Part shown: in pieces, positions 1 to 9,014 of the stretch | Position numbering within the stretch: position 1 is the first letter of the stretch | How the letters are laid out: the number at the start of each line of letters is the position of its first letter | Assembly (NCBI GenBank): GCA_029941115.1 | Contig: JAPYRK010000005.1 | Coordinates: 23,081 to 87,080 of the forward strand | Direction: 5' to 3' | Source of the DNA: Dehalococcoidia bacterium | GTDB taxonomy: Bacteria > Chloroflexota > Dehalococcoidia > UBA2979 | DNA length: 64,000 nucleotides | The notes under the pieces: model-generated | The model's input: only the letters and a program-made list of their open reading frames with translations | Database searches by the model: none | Told to the model about the DNA's origin: nothing | Program-made: the position numbers and the translations under genes

Positions 1-2685
1 CCTAACAAGCTCTTGCAGCCTATCTGAGATACTCATAGCCTTTGCCTTCGCAGCTTCTAATTTATCACGCTCTTTTTGTATGACTGGTTCTGGAGCTTTT
101 TCACGGAACTCTTGGTTGTCTAGTTTTTGATTTTGTCGATCAATTTCTTGTTGAACAATTTGGAGATCGCTCTTCAGGCGCTTTTGTTCGATCTCAAGGT
201 CAAACAACCCCCCCAGTGGAACTATCACGGTGCCACCGTCTGTCACTTGAGATACCACCTGATCGGTTGGGGCTTCACTAATTTCACTGACAATGTGAAG
301 TGGATCTATCCGACCCAAAGATTTAATCGCAGCGCTTAGATTTCTGACTTCATCCGTATATTCGGCAGTCACGAGAAAGCATTCAATTTTTCTTGCCGCA
401 TCTACTTTATTTTCTGACCGGATATATCTGATTGAACGAATGAATTCTTGGACAGCGCTAAATCGGGTTATGGCATCTGGGTCTTTTTTTAACCTGATTT
501 CTTTAGAGTTTGGATAGTTTGCCACGATCAGGGCTCGCTCTTCATCCGAGGGAGCAATTGAATTTTGTAATCTTTGCCAGATTTCTTCAGATATGAAAGG
601 CATAAAGGGGTGGATTAGCCTGAGGATCGTCTCATATGTTTCGGTTAGCACCACAAGAGGTGTGTAATCTTCGTCACGAATCCTGATCTTTGCGATTTCC
701 AGATACCAATCGGCAAAATCATCCCAGAAGAAATCTCTTATCTGACGCAGCGCTTCAGATAATTCGTAACTGGTGAGTAGTCTGTCAACCTCATCTGTTA
801 GTTCCGCTAATCGAGAACTAATCCACCGATCTTCTAGCGCTGGTTCAGAACGAGCTGTAGTTACCTTGTTTTTGTGCTGTTCCCTTAGGTTGATGACAAA
901 TCGTCCTGCATTCCAAAGTTTATTGGCAAAATTTCGACCCGACTCGAGTCGATCACCTGTCAGTTTTTGATCGTTGCCGGGGCTAGTACCAGATATGAGC
1001 GCATATCGTAAACCATCACATCCATAAGTTTCTATCGCCTCGAGTGGATCGACAATATTCCCTGTGGATTTCGACATTTTTTTACCATCAGTACCTCGAA
1101 CTAGGCCGTGTAAGTAGACCGTCTCGAAAGGCGGAACACCGTCCATGTTATAAATTGAGAGCATAATCATGCGGGCTACCCAGAAAAAAATGATGTCATA
1201 ACCTGTCTCAAGAACCTGAGTCGGATAGAAGCGCTCGAGATCCCGATCTAGGCTTTCGGGCCAGCCCAGGGTTGAGTGCGGCCAGAGGCCAGAGGAAAAC
1301 CAGGTGTCAAGTGTGTCTTCATCCTGACTAACATTCACACTGTCACATGACTCACACGAATCTCTATCGATTACCGATACCGTAAGATGCCCGCAGTCAG
1401 CGCAGTACCAGACAGGAATCCGGTGTCCCCACCAAATTTGTCTTGAAATACACCAGTCGCGGATATTTTCCATCCATCTGAGATAAGTTTTTTGGAATCG
1501 AGATGGCACAAAGGCTATTTGTTTGCTTGTCACTGCTTGAATTGCCGGTTTTGCAAGCTGTTTCGCGTCGACCCACCATTGTTCAGAGACTAGCGGTTCA
1601 ACGATGGTCGAGCATCGTTGGCAGTGTCCGACGGCATGTGTGTAAGGATCAGTTCGCTCAATAAGTTCCAAATTTTCCATATCTTTGACGATTAGCTGTC
1701 TCGTGACCTCGAGGCTAAGTCCTTTGTATCTACCTGCCAGTTCATTCAAAGTACCGTCAGGATTTAGAATATTGATGATTTCAAGGTTATGTCTTTCACC
1801 TATGTCGAAGTCAATTTGGTCGTGTGCCGGCGTAACCTTTAATGCACCAGAGCCTAATTCGATATCTATTGCTTCGTCACCGATTATCGGGATCGTACGA
1901 TTGGTTGTGGGAACAAAACATCTTTTACCTATTAAGTGCGCGTTTCTTTCGTCATTGGGATTCACTGCCACTGCGACGTCAGCTGGTATTGTTTCCGGCC
2001 GCGTCGTTGCGACAATAAGTGATTCATCTGATTCATCATCAAGCTTGTATTTTATGTACCAAAATGAGCCATCTTCGTCATCGTATTCGACCTCGATGTC
2101 AGAAATGGCTGAGCGGCATCCGATACACCAATTAATCAGTCTTTCAGCACGAAATATTAAACCATCATCATATAGATTCTTGAACGTAGTTCGTACAGAT
2201 AACTCACGTTTAGCGTCAGCTGTGAATGCTTCACGTTCCCAGTCAGCCGATGCTCCCAGTCTTTTATGCTGAGTACTGATTCGGCTTCGATTACTTTCGA
2301 CAAATGCCCACGTGCGATCTAAGAACTCTTCTCTTCCCACGTCGTGCCGTGATTTGCCTTCTTCCCGTAATTGTCTTTCTATTAATGCATTCACAGCGAT
2401 TGCAGCGTGATCGACGCCTGGCAGCCATAGTGTGTCATGACCGAGCATTCGATGCCATCGGGTGAGCGCATCTTCGATGGCGACTGTAAGCGCGTGTCCT
2501 AGATGTAATGCCCCGGTGAGATTTGGCGGAGGCATGATGATAGTGAATGGGTCAGCTTCTGGATTACTAGGGCTGAAGAAATTATTTTTCTCCCACCACT
2601 CGTAAATTGGTGATTCAACGGTTGTGGGGTTGTAGCTCGTGGCCATCTCATGGTCGATTGGAACGAATTTTGACGTCGACTTCAT
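1..2685 (-). CDS. valS: Valyl-tRNA synthetase, C-terminus cut by window edge
   Basis: Charges tRNA-Val with valine in the cytoplasm. The frame is open for 895 codons from the ATG at 2685-2683 to the left edge, so only the very end is missing (bacterial ValRS is usually 880-950 residues). The class I HIGH box is seen as HLGH at residues 61-64 inside a PPPNLTG context, and the second signature as KKMSKS near residue 535. The editing (CP1) region lies between them, and a ValRS-type WCISRQIWWGHRIP stretch precedes the Zn-like Cys pairs CADC and CESC. The last 60 or so residues are charged and helical, matching the C-terminal coiled-coil tRNA-binding arm. It is the leftmost gene and is divergent from the VOC gene. 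Identity is clear from the motifs. Confidence 0.96.
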   Translation of the reverse strand, partial: MKSTSKFVPIDHEMATSYNPTTVESPIYEWWEKNNFFSPSNPEADPFTIIMPPPNLTGALHLGHALTVAIEDALTRWHRMLGHDTLWLPGVDHAAIAVNALIERQLREEGKSRHDVGREEFLDRTWAFVESNRSRISTQHKRLGASADWEREAFTADAKRELSVRTTFKNLYDDGLIFRAERLINWCIGCRSAISDIEVEYDDEDGSFWYIKYKLDDESDESLIVATTRPETIPADVAVAVNPNDERNAHLIGKRCFVPTTNRTIPIIGDEAIDIELGSGALKVTPAHDQIDFDIGERHNLEIINILNPDGTLNELAGRYKGLSLEVTRQLIVKDMENLELIERTDPYTHAVGHCQRCSTIVEPLVSEQWWVDAKQLAKPAIQAVTSKQIAFVPSRFQKTYLRWMENIRDWCISRQIWWGHRIPVWYCADCGHLTVSVIDRDSCESCDSVNVSQDEDTLDTWFSSGLWPHSTLGWPESLDRDLERFYPTQVLETGYDIIFFWVARMIMLSIYNMDGVPPFETVYLHGLVRGTDGKKMSKSTGNIVDPLEAIETYGCDGLRYALISGTSPGNDQKLTGDRLESGRNFANKLWNAGRFVINLREQHKNKVTTARSEPALEDRWISSRLAELTDEVDRLLTSYELSEALRQIRDFFWDDFADWYLEIAKIRIRDEDYTPLVVLTETYETILRLIHPFMPFISEEIWQRLQNSIAPSDEERALIVANYPNSKEIRLKKDPDAITRFSAVQEFIRSIRYIRSENKVDAARKIECFLVTAEYTDEVRNLSAAIKSLGRIDPLHIVSEISEAPTDQVVSQVTDGGTVIVPLGGLFDLEIEQKRLKSDLQIVQQEIDRQNQKLDNQEFREKAPEPVIQKERDKLEAAKAKAMSISDRLQELVR

Positions 2686-2918
2686 ATAAATTCAATTTTA
2701 CCAGAAGTTTCAGAAGTTGACGTTTGTTACATATTTCTAGTCTCCATCCGGAAGAAGAAAGAGTAAAGTCGCACTTACTGGCACAAGTTCAAATCTTCTA
2801 TATCGAACGCCCAGATGTTACATTCAGAGAAGTTTTTGCGTAGTCTTGCTACCACATATGTAGTTAATTGATATTGAACTGTTGGAATAGAGAAATTAAG
2901 GCTAAAAGGTACATACAA

Positions 2919-3467
2919 ATGGTCCAGACTTTAGGTATAAATTATCCAGCTATCATTGTGAAGGACATTGAGGAATCACTTCAGTTCTATGAAAAATTAG
3001 GACTTCGGCCGCTATACATAGAACCAAATAGAGACGATCCGGAGTCGATAGTAGCCTTGTTATACACGGGTGGGGGAGATACTTTTATTCAATTGGTCGG
3101 TCCCCGAGAGAGTAATGCGGTGAATATTGCTGCAGCATCTCCGGGAGTGGGTTCGATGCAGTACTTATCCTTTAATATTTCACTCAGCGAAATGAATAAT
3201 ATGTGGGATGAAATGTCCCGGGCAGGTGTTCAGGGTTCAGAGCAGATCACCAGGGGATACGAGCGGATCGTTTTTTTAGAGGATCCGAACGGGGTATTAA
3301 TTACATTGACAGCGTGGGGAGTTGAGCCACCAAGTAGTGTGCCGCGCGCTCTAATTTTGCAGCGTGCTGCCTCAATTCGTGAAACTGAGGGTGCAGCATA
3401 TATCGAAGATCAGCACGTGCGTAGTGCTATTGAATCGGTGATACTAGACCTTGAAAAAAAACAATAA
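2919..3467 (+). CDS. VOC / glyoxalase-fold protein
   Basis: A 182-residue protein of the vicinal-oxygen-chelate (glyoxalase/bleomycin resistance/dioxygenase) superfamily. The opening strand INYPAIIVKDIEESLQFYEK and the later FLEDPNGVLITL strand are typical of a betaalphabetabetabeta module. A His-type metal site is not evident, so the reaction cannot be named. The reading frame is open from 2868, but the ATG at 2919 has an AAAGGT ribosome-binding sequence 8 bases upstream and begins directly before the VOC strand, so I chose it. The last 45 residues are a helical tail after the VOC fold. It stands alone before the nuo operon, with about 200 bases between. Confidence 0.75.
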   Translation: MVQTLGINYPAIIVKDIEESLQFYEKLGLRPLYIEPNRDDPESIVALLYTGGGDTFIQLVGPRESNAVNIAAASPGVGSMQYLSFNISLSEMNNMWDEMSRAGVQGSEQITRGYERIVFLEDPNGVLITLTAWGVEPPSSVPRALILQRAASIRETEGAAYIEDQHVRSAIESVILDLEKKQ

Positions 3468-3601
3468 TATTTCTGCCGAACGACTTTGGCCTACCCGCAA
3501 GTTGCTTTCTGATTGCGTTAAAAAATTTCTTCCAACTAATTTTACTGATTCGATGTTTTCTGAGACCGAAGTTTGATAGACTGCAGTAGTTCAAATTGGA
3601 A

Positions 3602-3630
3602 TTGACCTTACGGATAACGCGATGTTAATT
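3602..3630 (+). promoter_or_regulatory. Candidate promoter for the nuo operon
   Basis: TTGACC at 3602-3607 (5 of 6 to the sigma-70 -35 consensus), then 17 bases, then TTAATT at 3625-3630, a poor -10. It sits 38 bases before nuoA, in the only gap large enough to hold the operon promoter (3468-3667). Found by eye only; the weak -10 keeps confidence low. Nothing else was recognised in that gap. Confidence 0.28.
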
Positions 3631-3667
3631 TTCGAATGCCTTAAACGACGTAAAGGTAACATTATTG

Positions 3668-4042
3668 ATGGAATCTGAGACCGCACTATACGTTAATTAC
3701 CTGCCGGTTTTGCTGGGTGGGGTGGTAGGATTTATTCTGGTATTCACCGCGCTGATAGGCGCTCGTTTACTTGCTCCGTTTTCTGAGGAAAATCAGAAGT
3801 CGACGACTTATGAGTGCGGAATGTTGCCTATTAGGCGCGCTTCCACAAATATAGGTATGCGCTTCTATTTGTACGCTATTTTGTTTATAGTTTTCGATGT
3901 CGAGGTGATATTTATATTTCCTTGGGCTATGTCATTTCTTAACGTCGGGGTATTTGCTTATTGGCTGATGGTGCTCTTCATAGGAGTATTAGCATTATCT
4001 CTAGGGTATGCCTGGAAGAAAGGGGCTTTACAATGGCGATAA
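3668..4042 (+). CDS. nuoA: NADH-quinone oxidoreductase subunit A (NuoA)
   Basis: Small membrane subunit of respiratory complex I, next to the quinone-binding region. About 124 residues with three hydrophobic helices, the usual size. The conserved loop with TYECG and the following [17 protein letters not shown] helix with acidic residues identify the family. A TTG at 3665 directly precedes the ATG at 3668; both are served by the AAAGGTAA sequence at 3652-3659, and I prefer ATG. It is the first gene of the operon nuoABCDHIJKLMN and its end overlaps the nuoB start by 10 bases, which suggests translational coupling. Confidence 0.93.
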   Translation: MESETALYVNYLPVLLGGVVGFILVFTALIGARLLAPFSEENQKSTTYECGMLPIRRASTNIGMRFYLYAILFIVFDVEVIFIFPWAMSFLNVGVFAYWLMVLFIGVLALSLGYAWKKGALQWR

Positions 4043-4656
4043 CTCCCGCCGATGCTGCGACGATTCCAGCTGAATCTCCGGTAACAGCACCGGAGATCAT
4101 TCCGGTACTACCCGCACTACCTACTGAACATCCGAGCGAAACCCCACTTTTGACCCCCACGCAGTATGTACCTGGGAAGGCTTTGTATAAGCAAATTCTT
4201 CCGGGAATAATTCAAGCGCCTCTAGATTTACTGTTAGGCGCTTCTCGTAAGTCTTCTCTGTGGCCGATGACTTTCGGCCTAGCTTGTTGCGCAATTGAGA
4301 TGATTGCCACTTATATGGCTCATTATGATTTGGATAGATTTGGCATTGTGCCTTGGCCTTCGCCTCGACAGTCGGACGTGATGATCGTTGCCGGAACTGT
4401 GACCAAGAAAATGGCTCCTTCGGTGAAACTCCTTTACGAACAGATGCCGGGGCCTAAGTGGGTTATTTCAATGGGTGCATGTGCGACAAATGGTGGCCCC
4501 TATACCCGTTATGATCGCGTTTTGCAGGGAGTAGATAAGATTGTTCCGGTTGACGTTTATGTGCCCGGCTGCCCACCGCGACCGGAAGCTTTGATCGACT
4601 CATTTATTGCTCTGCAAGAGCTCATCATGGAAGAACGGAAAGTACAAGGTAAATGA
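4033..4656 (+). CDS. nuoB: NADH-quinone oxidoreductase subunit B (NuoB)
   Basis: Carries the terminal [4Fe-4S] cluster N2, which reduces quinone in complex I. All four ligands are visible: the adjacent pair C85-C86 in LACCAIEM, C150 in [10 protein letters not shown] and C180 in [11 protein letters not shown]. The ATG at 4033 overlaps the nuoA stop by 10 bases; a longer frame from 3961 would overlap nuoA by 80 bases and adds no family sequence. Residues 1 to about 45 form an unusual extension rich in Pro, Ala and Thr before the conserved core. Its stop overlaps the nuoC start as ATGA. Confidence 0.95.
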   Translation: MAITPADAATIPAESPVTAPEIIPVLPALPTEHPSETPLLTPTQYVPGKALYKQILPGIIQAPLDLLLGASRKSSLWPMTFGLACCAIEMIATYMAHYDLDRFGIVPWPSPRQSDVMIVAGTVTKKMAPSVKLLYEQMPGPKWVISMGACATNGGPYTRYDRVLQGVDKIVPVDVYVPGCPPRPEALIDSFIALQELIMEERKVQGK

Positions 4657-5195
4657 CAACCGAGCCCGCTGAGGAGCAGTTCACAAATCAGATAGGTGAC
4701 CATGACGATATTTGGTCGATCGTGGATAATGCCCTGTTGGGAATTGGCGTTACTCGTGAAACTGGTTTCATGGATGTGATAGTCAGTGTCGAAAATGATG
4801 AGATAGTTCAGGCGTCCCGGGCATTACGTGATGATGAGGATTCGAAGTTCGATTATCTAAGATCTCTTACTGCGGTCGATAACACGGCCGATGGAATGGA
4901 AGTTGTCTATCACCTCTATTCAACAACAAAGAAACACAATGTTACGGTGAAAGTATTTCTCTCAAATGAATCTCTGAGACTTCCTACCGTGACGGACGTG
5001 TGGCCTGCCGCTAACTGGTTGGAGCGCGAAGTCGCTGAAATGTTTGGTATAAAATTTTTGGGACATCCCGATCCTAGAAATTTACTAATGCCTGAAGAAA
5101 TCGATGATACTTTTCCGCTGAGGAAAGATCACCCATTGGCTGAAATTGAGGTTTTACAGGGTGAGGGCATGGGCTATTCAGGAGAGGAACTCTAA
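4653..5195 (+). CDS. nuoC: NADH-quinone oxidoreductase subunit C (NuoC, 30 kDa)
   Basis: Peripheral-arm subunit of complex I that packs against NuoD. It has 180 residues and is a separate gene, not a NuoCD fusion as in Escherichia coli. The family signature is seen near the C-terminus as [14 protein letters not shown] followed by [13 protein letters not shown] and the FPLRKDHPL motif. The ATG overlaps the nuoB stop by four bases, and the stop is immediately followed by the GTG of nuoD. The first 25 residues are acidic and not conserved. Confidence 0.94.
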   Translation: MTTEPAEEQFTNQIGDHDDIWSIVDNALLGIGVTRETGFMDVIVSVENDEIVQASRALRDDEDSKFDYLRSLTAVDNTADGMEVVYHLYSTTKKHNVTVKVFLSNESLRLPTVTDVWPAANWLEREVAEMFGIKFLGHPDPRNLLMPEEIDDTFPLRKDHPLAEIEVLQGEGMGYSGEEL

Positions 5196-6338
5196 GTGGT
5201 CGAGGTTTTATCGCAAACGTCCGATCAATCGGCAGAATTTGAGACGCAAGATCTTCTACTGAATGTTGGTCCGCAGCATCCGTCTACTCACGGAGTATTT
5301 CGTATGGTGATGACTGTTGATGGCGAAGTTGTGCGTGACGTGATTCCTTATATTGGCTATTTGCACCGCGGAGCTGAAAAACTTTGTGAGACCATGGATT
5401 TTCGGCAAGGTATCGGCTTTATGGATCGAACCGAATACCTAGCTGCTTTTAATGCAGAACTATCCTATGTTATGGCTGTAGAGGCGTTAGCGGATCTTGA
5501 AGTTCCAGAACGAGCACAATGGATCAGGATGATTTTATGTGAGCTCAATCGCTTGTCGAGTCATTTCATGTTCTTGGGCGCATTTGGGGTGGATACCGGT
5601 GTATTTGGCACTCCCTTTATCTATGCGTGGAGAGAACGAGAAGCACTGATTGATCTTTTTGAGGAAGTTTCTGGTGACAGGATGATGTATGCGTATTTCC
5701 GACCAGGCGGAGTCGCCTGGGATGTTCCAGTCAATTTCGTGGATCGGGTAAGAGAAGTTTTAATATCGGCAACGCAAGGAATTAATGACTTTGACTCGTT
5801 GTTATCAGAGAATGAGATTTTTCTCGCGAGAACACAGGGAGTTGGTTCAATATCTGCGACGCGCGCGATTGCTCTTGGTATGAGTGGACCTTCGTTACGT
5901 GCCTCAGGTGTCGATATGGATATCAGAAGAGATGAGCCATATCTTAAATATGATCAGATTGACTGGGATGTAATAACTGGTGAGCATGGCGACGTATTTG
6001 ATCGTTACTACTGCAGAGTGCTGGAAATGCGTGAGTCCATCAAGATTGTTAAGCAATGCTTGGAGCACCTAGCACCAGGCCCGATACTGCCAGAGAAGCT
6101 GCCGCGTATGCTACGGACTCCTCCCGGCGAAGTATACCTGCGAACAGAGGCTCCCCGAGGTGAATACGGTGTCTATATGGTTAGTAAGGGTGGCAATCGA
6201 CCCTATCGGTGTAAAGTTCGATCCTCATGTCTCTCTAATCTTCAGGCCCTTCAAGAGCTCACTATTGGTGAGTATGTTGCGGACGCAATCGTCATTTTGG
6301 GGTCAATAGATATCGTGCTCAGTGAGGTAGATAGATAA
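5196..6338 (+). CDS. nuoD: NADH-quinone oxidoreductase subunit D (NuoD, 49 kDa)
   Basis: Forms the quinone-reaction chamber of complex I together with NuoB; related to the large subunit of NiFe hydrogenases but without the metal Cys pairs. It has 380 residues. The N-terminal NVGPQHPSTHGVFR strand carries the conserved His residues of the quinone site, and GYLHRGAEKL and the C-terminal LGSIDIVLSEVDR are typical. The start is a GTG directly after the nuoC stop. The end shares TAATG with nuoH, a sign of translational coupling. Confidence 0.96.
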   Translation: MVEVLSQTSDQSAEFETQDLLLNVGPQHPSTHGVFRMVMTVDGEVVRDVIPYIGYLHRGAEKLCETMDFRQGIGFMDRTEYLAAFNAELSYVMAVEALADLEVPERAQWIRMILCELNRLSSHFMFLGAFGVDTGVFGTPFIYAWREREALIDLFEEVSGDRMMYAYFRPGGVAWDVPVNFVDRVREVLISATQGINDFDSLLSENEIFLARTQGVGSISATRAIALGMSGPSLRASGVDMDIRRDEPYLKYDQIDWDVITGEHGDVFDRYYCRVLEMRESIKIVKQCLEHLAPGPILPEKLPRMLRTPPGEVYLRTEAPRGEYGVYMVSKGGNRPYRCKVRSSCLSNLQALQELTIGEYVADAIVILGSIDIVLSEVDR

Positions 6339-7474
6339 TGTCGGTCGAGCTTTTTGGTGCTTCACTTAACCCCTGGGTTGATGCAGCAATTAGGCTGCAA
6401 TTGGTTGTAGGATTCATGACTGTCGTAGTGATGGGTCTTATATACGCTGAGCGTAAAATTCTGGCACGATTTCATCAGCGAGTAGGACCACAAAAGACTG
6501 GGCCGAGGGGGCTATTACAGTCCGTAGCGGACGCAGTTAAGTTAGTTGGGAAGGAAGATTTACGCCCGGCGGCGGCGGATCCTTGGACGTTTGAATTAGC
6601 GCCATATTTTGTTTTTATTCCAATATTTCTTGGATTTGTGATAGTTCCTTGGGTTCAGGGATGGAACGTAAGACTTCTTGAGTTGGGGATTTTGTATTTC
6701 GTTGCAATTTCATCGGTCAGCATAGTCGGCTGGGTAATGGCTGGTTGGGGCTCTGACAACAGATACGCGATCATTGGAGCTTTGCGTGCAGCAGCTCAGG
6801 GAATTTCGTACGAACTACCACTTGTCTTAGCTCTATTATCGGCAGCGATGTTAGCTGGGTCCCTACAACTGGATAAGATCGTTGAATTTCAGAGCGCAGT
6901 CCCCTTAATCGTATGGCAGCCGTTGGGTTTTTTCATCTTTTTCGTGGCAGCACTTGCTGAATTAAATAGAACTCCGTTTGATATTCCTGTTGGTGAGAGT
7001 GAAATTGTTGGCGGCCCTTTCGTGGAGTATTCAGGTATCAGGTGGTCGATGTTTTTCTTAGCTGAGTATGCCGGGATGCTCATAATGGCGTTTGTAGGAT
7101 CATCAGTATTTTTGGGAGGCTATTCGTGGCCTTTCGGTGAAGATTTTGGCCTTCCACTCCAGGTGCTTCTGGCCGCTGGTAAAGGTGGATTATTTATCTT
7201 CCTGATTTTCTGGGTTAGGGCCTCGGTTCCGCGACTTAGAATTGATCAATTGATGGGATATTCCTGGAAAATACTATTACCATTTAGCTTTTTGCAGATA
7301 CTAATAAATGGATTTGTACTTGTTTATGGCTTGCCGCACATAATACTGCTTATCACTGGGGTATTATCGCTGGGTCTTTTGTTTTGGGTGACTGAGGGAA
7401 TTGTTCAAAGACCCTTAAAATCCAGACGACGACGAGCTAGACCAATAGCAATACAGGAAGCAGAGGTTTCATAA
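6338..7474 (+). CDS. nuoH: NADH-quinone oxidoreductase subunit H (NuoH)
   Basis: Membrane subunit of complex I that contributes the quinone entry channel and links the peripheral arm to the proton-pumping arm. It has 378 residues with about eight hydrophobic helices. The conserved cytoplasmic loops are present: RVGPQKTGPRGLLQ with the following DAVKLVGKED, and the AELNRTPFDIPVGESEIVGG loop. The ATG overlaps the nuoD stop by one base and nuoI follows with no gap. The basic tail RRRRARP at the C-terminus is not part of the conserved core. Confidence 0.96.
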   Translation: MSVELFGASLNPWVDAAIRLQLVVGFMTVVVMGLIYAERKILARFHQRVGPQKTGPRGLLQSVADAVKLVGKEDLRPAAADPWTFELAPYFVFIPIFLGFVIVPWVQGWNVRLLELGILYFVAISSVSIVGWVMAGWGSDNRYAIIGALRAAAQGISYELPLVLALLSAAMLAGSLQLDKIVEFQSAVPLIVWQPLGFFIFFVAALAELNRTPFDIPVGESEIVGGPFVEYSGIRWSMFFLAEYAGMLIMAFVGSSVFLGGYSWPFGEDFGLPLQVLLAAGKGGLFIFLIFWVRASVPRLRIDQLMGYSWKILLPFSFLQILINGFVLVYGLPHIILLITGVLSLGLLFWVTEGIVQRPLKSRRRRARPIAIQEAEVS

Positions 7475-7996
7475 ATGAGAGGTATAGCAAAGAGCATGGC
7501 TCGTACATTCGCGGTCTTTTTGCGAAAGCCCGTGACTCGAGATTATCCGACCTATCACAAACCGATTCCTGAACGAGATCGAGCGTTTCCATTACTTTTG
7601 TGGGACGAGGATATTCACGAACCATTTTGTACAGGATGTCATGCCTGTGAGCGTGCTTGTCCTGTTGAATGCATGACAGTTCTTATGAAAGATAATCCGA
7701 ATCACAAGAATCTTGACGGCACATCTTCTCGACGAAAAATAATTGATAAATTTTGGATTGATTACGCGCGTTGTATGCGGTGTAATATTTGCGTCGAAGT
7801 GTGTAATTTTGATGCTATAGCTATGAATAATACCTGGGAAGGCCATGAAATATCTGTCTATGATAGACAAGATTTGGTGATGGATCTTCCGCAATTACTG
7901 TCACAGAGTAGAACTGGCAATATCAATGAGTGGGTGCCAGTTCTTGGTCAAACAAACGAGACTATGTCGGAGACCGACGCCGAAGTCAGTAACTGA
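7475..7996 (+). CDS. nuoI: NADH-quinone oxidoreductase subunit I (NuoI), two [4Fe-4S] clusters
   Basis: Electron-transfer subunit of the complex I Q module, carrying clusters N6a and N6b. It has 173 residues with two ferredoxin motifs: C52, C55, C58, C62 (CTGCHACERACP) and C100, C103, C106, C110 (CMRCNICVEVCNF). The second motif ends in Asn instead of the common Pro. The start is directly after the nuoH stop. In an enzyme lacking NuoEFG this subunit would be the likely first acceptor for a soluble donor such as ferredoxin; that is inference from related 11-subunit enzymes. Confidence 0.94.
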   Translation: MRGIAKSMARTFAVFLRKPVTRDYPTYHKPIPERDRAFPLLLWDEDIHEPFCTGCHACERACPVECMTVLMKDNPNHKNLDGTSSRRKIIDKFWIDYARCMRCNICVEVCNFDAIAMNNTWEGHEISVYDRQDLVMDLPQLLSQSRTGNINEWVPVLGQTNETMSETDAEVSN

Positions 7997-8014
7997 ATAA
8001 TTGGAATTACTAGA

Positions 8015-8647
8015 ATGCTGAAACGAATCCCACTTCCTTCTCAATTCGACCGAATTATTATTAGCGGTGGAATTACAGTGGGTGCCATCGGCCTACCGCT
8101 GGGTATTGTGCTTGTTGCTTTGGTTGCATTTGGAGTAATTAGTGCGCCAGAAATGGTTTTCTTTGTTGCGGCATTTATTGTTATTCTCGGTGCATTAGGC
8201 TGCGTACTTTTACCTAATATAGTGCATGCAGCTTTGTCTCTTACTGCCACACTTATTGGAGTAGCTGCGCTTTATCTTCTTTTAATGTCTGAGTTCTTGG
8301 CGCTCGTTCAAGTTCTAGTTTATGGGGGTGGTGTTGTTTTATTGCTGCTATTTGGCTTAATGATGACCAATGCTCAGGACGATCCAGTAGTAACTGACGG
8401 CTCACAAAAACCATTTGCATTTTTACTAGTATCGCTACTTATAGGCACGTTCATAACCTTGTTGTTGGCAGGTGACTGGGGGAATCCAACGGCACATGTT
8501 GTGCCATTTGAGTTATTTGGTGAACGTCTATTTAGAGAATTCGCCGTGCCAATTATCATCGTTGCTGTATTGCTTGATGTAGCAATTACGGGTGCGTTGG
8601 TCAATGTGCACACGGCCAGTAGTGATTTACCTGAGGAGTCTGAATAA
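8015..8647 (+). CDS. nuoJ: NADH-quinone oxidoreductase subunit J (NuoJ)
   Basis: Membrane-arm subunit of complex I with five hydrophobic helices in 210 residues. The pattern LLPNIVHAALSLTATLIGVAALYLLL and the QVLVYGGGVVLLLLFGLMM helix (with the pi-bulge region GGG) are typical of NuoJ. The start ATG follows nuoI by 18 bases, and the stop shares TAATG with nuoK. The N-terminus has about 25 extra residues ahead of the first helix compared with the usual family member. Confidence 0.93.
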   Translation: MLKRIPLPSQFDRIIISGGITVGAIGLPLGIVLVALVAFGVISAPEMVFFVAAFIVILGALGCVLLPNIVHAALSLTATLIGVAALYLLLMSEFLALVQVLVYGGGVVLLLLFGLMMTNAQDDPVVTDGSQKPFAFLLVSLLIGTFITLLLAGDWGNPTAHVVPFELFGERLFREFAVPIIIVAVLLDVAITGALVNVHTASSDLPEESE

Positions 8648-8955
8648 TGATTCCCATTGAGTATTTTTTAACACTAGGTGCAATTCTTTTTGGTTTAGGC
8701 TTATTTGGGGTATTGTCTCGCCGTAGTGCGATTTTGATACTAATGGCGATTGAATTGATGTTGGCAGGAGTGTCGATAAATTTTATAGCGTTTGCGTCCT
8801 ATTTAGATACGGATGCGTTTAGTGGTTTGATTTTTGCGCTTTTCGTGATTACGGTGGCCGCAGCTGAAGTTGGTTTGGCATTGGGAATTGTTCTGCGTTT
8901 ATTCAGAGAGAGACGAACGTCTAATGTGGATGAAGCAAGTGACATGCGCTGGTAG
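8647..8955 (+). CDS. nuoK: NADH-quinone oxidoreductase subunit K (NuoK)
   Basis: Small three-helix antiporter-like subunit of the complex I membrane arm, homologous to MrpC. It has 102 residues. The two intramembrane glutamates used for proton transfer are visible as E36 (in MAIELMLAG) and E74 (in AAAEVGLALG). The start overlaps the nuoJ stop as TAATG. A gap of 59 bases before nuoL contains a strong Shine-Dalgarno sequence but no clear promoter. Confidence 0.95.
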   Translation: MIPIEYFLTLGAILFGLGLFGVLSRRSAILILMAIELMLAGVSINFIAFASYLDTDAFSGLIFALFVITVAAAEVGLALGIVLRLFRERRTSNVDEASDMRW

Positions 8956-9014
8956 AGAGTAAAAAATAGTATTCGATTTCGGATGAAATCGAGCGATAAT
9001 ATGAGGAGGAAATT

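Noticed and set aside
1685..2272. A 195-codon plus-strand open frame inside valS
   Set aside because: It lies antisense to clear ValRS coding sequence with intact motifs and has a Ser-rich composition typical of shadow frames.
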